Assembly (NCBI GenBank): GCA_963739995.1
Contig: CAVUCH010000001.1
Span: 124,001-188,000 of the forward strand
Direction of reading: 5' to 3'
From: CAVUCH01 sp963739995
GTDB lineage: Bacteria > Acidobacteriota > Vicinamibacteria > Vicinamibacterales > JAENWD01
Length of the DNA: 64,000 nt
Shown here: piece after piece, positions 62,009 to 64,000 of the stretch
How the letters are laid out: each line of letters opens with the position of its first letter
Numbering within the stretch: position 1 is the stretch's first letter
Made by a program: the position numbers and the translations under genes
Notes under the pieces: generated by a model
Told to the model about the DNA's origin: nothing
Database searches by the model: none
What the model saw: the letters and a program-made list of their open reading frames with translations, nothing else

Positions 62009-63420
62009 TGTCGCGCGTGGTGATTGCCGGCGGTGGCATAGCCGGTCTGGCGACGGCGTTCGAGCTGACGCGGGACCGACAGGGCGAACTCGACGTGACG
62101 GTGCTCGAACGCGCCGCTCGACCTGGTGGGAACCTGCGGAGCGAGCGGATCGACGGCTACCTGTGCGAGTGGGGCCCGAACGGGTTTCTCGATAACGTCC
62201 CCGAGACAATCGCGCTCGTCCGTGAGCTCGGGATTGCGGATCGCCTGCTGCCTGCCGACGCTGCGGCGAAGCGTCGGTTCATCTACAGCAACGGCCGTCT
62301 ACACGAGCTGCCGGGCGGGCCTGTGGGCTTTGCCCTGACCCGCCTGCTGTCGTTCTCAGGCCGCATGCGCGTCATGGGGGAGCCCTTCGCGGCTCACCGC
62401 CCCGACACCGACGAGACGATTCACGCGTTTGCCGCCCGCCGCATCGGGCTCGAGGCAGCCGACGTGCTCATCGATTCGATGGTGTCGGGCGTCTTTGCCG
62501 GGAACGCGCGCGAGCTCTCCCTTCGGGCGTGCTTTCCGAAGATGTGGGAGATGGAACGCGAGCACGGCAGCCTCGTGAAGGCGATGCTGGCGAAGCGGCG
62601 CGAGCGGCGGACGTCCTCGGGTGCGCCGATGGGTGCGCCTGGTGGTCACCTGACGTCGTTCACGGGAGGCATCGAGGATCTGGTACACGCGCTCGGCCGG
62701 GCGCTCGCTCCGCGCGTGAAGACCGGCTGTGCAGTGCGCCGTGTGCGGCCACGCACGCCGGGCAGTCCCGACGGGTGGGTGGTGGAGCTCGAGGACGGCC
62801 GGTCGTTCGAGGCCGACGCGGTGGTGCTCGCGGGCAGCGCCGCGAGCAGCGCCACGCTGGTGGAGGGTTTCGATGGAACCCTTGCGGCGGTGCTTCGACA
62901 GATCCCGACGGCGCCCCTGGCGGTCGTCTGTCTCGGGTACGAAACGGCACGCCTCGACCGCCCGCTCGACGGCTTCGGTTTTCTCGTCCCCCGTGGAGAA
63001 GGCATTGCCGTCCTCGGTGCGCTCTGGGATTCGAGCATCTACCCGGGGCGCGCGCCGGAAGGTCGTTCGCTGATCCGCGTGATGATTGGCGGCGCGCATG
63101 ACGCATCCGCGGTGATGCTCGATGACGAGGTGCTCATCGATCGGGCGCGCGCGGACCTGGAGACCACGATCCGCCTCAACATCGAGCCGGTGTTCACGCG
63201 GGTCTTCAGGCATCCTGCGGGCATTCCGCAGTACACAGTGGGACACCTGGATCGGGTCGCGCGGATCGACGAGCGCATGAGGCAACACCATGGGCTGTTC
63301 CTCGCCGGGAACAGCTATCGAGGGGTGTCAATCAACGCGTGCATTGCCGACGCCCGACCGCTCGCCGCCGGGGTACGGGACGCGGCGGCGGCCGCGCGGC
63401 CGCTGACCGCACTGCAGTAG
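62005..63420 (+). CDS. hemY: Protoporphyrinogen oxidase (HemY/HemG flavoprotein type)
   Basis: This FAD enzyme oxidises protoporphyrinogen IX to protoporphyrin IX. The 471-residue protein has the dinucleotide-binding VVIAGGGIAGLATAFELTRD. It also has ERAARPGGNLRSERIDGYLC, EWGPNGFLDNVPETI and the C-terminal FAD motif LFLAGNSYRGVSINACIADA. It is the flavoprotein (oxygen-linked) type, while the operon carries HemN for the previous step. The start may be ATG 62005 or 62008. It is the last gene of the operon; a CTAG palindrome follows at once. Confidence 0.94.
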   Translation: MMSRVVIAGGGIAGLATAFELTRDRQGELDVTVLERAARPGGNLRSERIDGYLCEWGPNGFLDNVPETIALVRELGIADRLLPADAAAKRRFIYSNGRLHELPGGPVGFALTRLLSFSGRMRVMGEPFAAHRPDTDETIHAFAARRIGLEAADVLIDSMVSGVFAGNARELSLRACFPKMWEMEREHGSLVKAMLAKRRERRTSSGAPMGAPGGHLTSFTGGIEDLVHALGRALAPRVKTGCAVRRVRPRTPGSPDGWVVELEDGRSFEADAVVLAGSAASSATLVEGFDGTLAAVLRQIPTAPLAVVCLGYETARLDRPLDGFGFLVPRGEGIAVLGALWDSSIYPGRAPEGRSLIRVMIGGAHDASAVMLDDEVLIDRARADLETTIRLNIEPVFTRVFRHPAGIPQYTVGHLDRVARIDERMRQHHGLFLAGNSYRGVSINACIADARPLAAGVRDAAAAARPLTALQ

Positions 63421-63430
63421 CGAGTCGTGG

Positions 63431-63596
63431 CTAGTCGCCTGTATCGGCTGAAGCGGTAGTGGATTTCGGAGCGCGGCGCCTGGCTGGCAAGGCGCGACGA
63501 CCGAGCATACCGGGAGTATTCGAGGGAGGAGCAACGCCGCCAGCCGGGATGCCCCGCCCGAAAGGCACTACTGATTCAGCTGATACAGGCCACTAG
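63431..63596. repeat. CTAG-ended palindromic element, copy D (different arms, same core)
   Basis: This 166-bp palindrome has CTAG at both ends. Its left arm begins CTAGTCGCCTGTATCGGCTG and its right arm, read in reverse complement, begins CTAGTGGCCTGTATCAGCTG. The two arms match each other over about 57 bases but do not resemble the arms of copy A. The core GGCAAGGCGCGACGACCGAG, a small ATAC-cggga-GTAT hairpin and AGCAACGC are retained. It lies directly after the haem operon. Confidence 0.8.
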
Positions 63597-63790
63597 TCCC
63601 GGTACTAGCCCTTGCATGACACAGTCGTCCTTTGGTGCTACAGTATGGCTCCCCAACCTGCTGCCTGACGGGTCCCATTCCTGAGTTCCGCTCACGCATC
63701 AGCTTGCAGGCCGCGGCGATTCAACCGCGGCGCGTTTACGACCATCCGCGCACGCCGGGCTTCGGCAAGCGTGCATCGAGGAGACACGAC

Positions 63791-63997
63791 ATGGCTACTA
63801 GCAACGGTACGATCAAGCGGCTCGTCAGGGACAAGGGATTCGGCTTCATCGCCGCATCTGATGGCAACGAGTATTTCTTCCACCAGTCCGCCTGCCAGCA
63901 GGTGCCCTTCGACGAGCTCCGCGAAGGTCAGGCCGTGACGTTTGACAAAGGTCAGGGTCCGAAGGGCCCACGCGGCGAGAACGTCCGCCCCGCATAA
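63791..63997 (+). CDS. Cold-shock domain protein (CspA family)
   Basis: This 68-residue single cold-shock domain protein starts MATSNGTIKRLVRDKGFGFI. It has the RNP-1-like DKGFGFIA and the RNP-2-like EYFFHQSAC, ending GQGPKGPRGENVRPA. These bind single-stranded RNA or DNA. A GAGGAG ribosome site lies eight bases before the ATG. An unusually long upstream region fits the untranslated leaders of CspA genes. Confidence 0.94.
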   Translation: MATSNGTIKRLVRDKGFGFIAASDGNEYFFHQSACQQVPFDELREGQAVTFDKGQGPKGPRGENVRPA

Positions 63998-64000
63998 CAC

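Overview
The window is GC-rich chromosomal DNA of a Gram-negative bacterium. The gene content points to an Acidobacteriota member, probably class Vicinamibacteria. The evidence is a PadR regulator next to an 868-residue orphan MacB/FtsX-type permease with the acidobacterial N-terminal extension, a 979-residue TonB-dependent receptor with an N-terminal carboxypeptidase-regulatory domain, several Tat- or Sec-exported metabolic enzymes, and a remnant of a kinase with a TolB-like tail. The taxonomic call is inference from gene content; no marker phylogeny was possible.

Layout. 1-8.4 kb is housekeeping: moaA, the radical SAM enzyme amrS and recQ on the minus strand, an MFS permease, an SPFH/NfeD membrane pair, surE and tRNA-Pro(CGG). 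8.4-15 kb is accessory: small ribbon-helix-helix and zinc-ribbon proteins, a decayed metal-efflux locus (a CDF transporter remnant beside a Cys-pair protein and an outer-membrane barrel), a VOC protein and an SDR remnant. 15-25 kb holds the TonB receptor, stress and detoxification enzymes (DinB, F420-reductase-like, GNAT, OsmC), an exported methyltransferase and the PadR/ADOP pair. 25-31.5 kb holds arfB, an exported amidase coupled to a ceramidase-like protein, a Tat-exported DegT-type aminotransferase, acyP and apt. 31.5-42 kb is the most disturbed part: frameshifted DUF6766 and DUF1003 genes, an APC permease, more small zinc-ribbon/RHH genes, and two broken tyrosine integrases flanking tRNA-Arg(CCT). 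42-52 kb carries a BNR/VPS10 propeller protein, an alkaline phosphatase, a Gfo/Idh/MocA oxidoreductase, a PolX-type PHP protein and a hybrid histidine kinase with a dead response-regulator remnant. 53-63.4 kb is a compact haem operon, hemA-C-D-B-L-E-N-H-Y, with nearly every junction overlapping. A cold-shock protein closes the window.

How genes work together. The haem operon encodes every step from glutamyl-tRNA to protohaem, apart from the ligase supplying Glu-tRNA. Its one blemish is a one-base insertion in hemA. Single-base shifts at G runs also break DUF6766, DUF1003 and the integrase, so either the assembly carries G-run indels or these genes are decaying.

The most unusual structure is a family of about 165-bp intergenic palindromes with CTAG ends (8108-8272, 63431-63596, plus partial copies near 25.1 and 41.5 kb). 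They keep a nearly constant central core, while in one copy both arms have a different sequence but still pair with each other.
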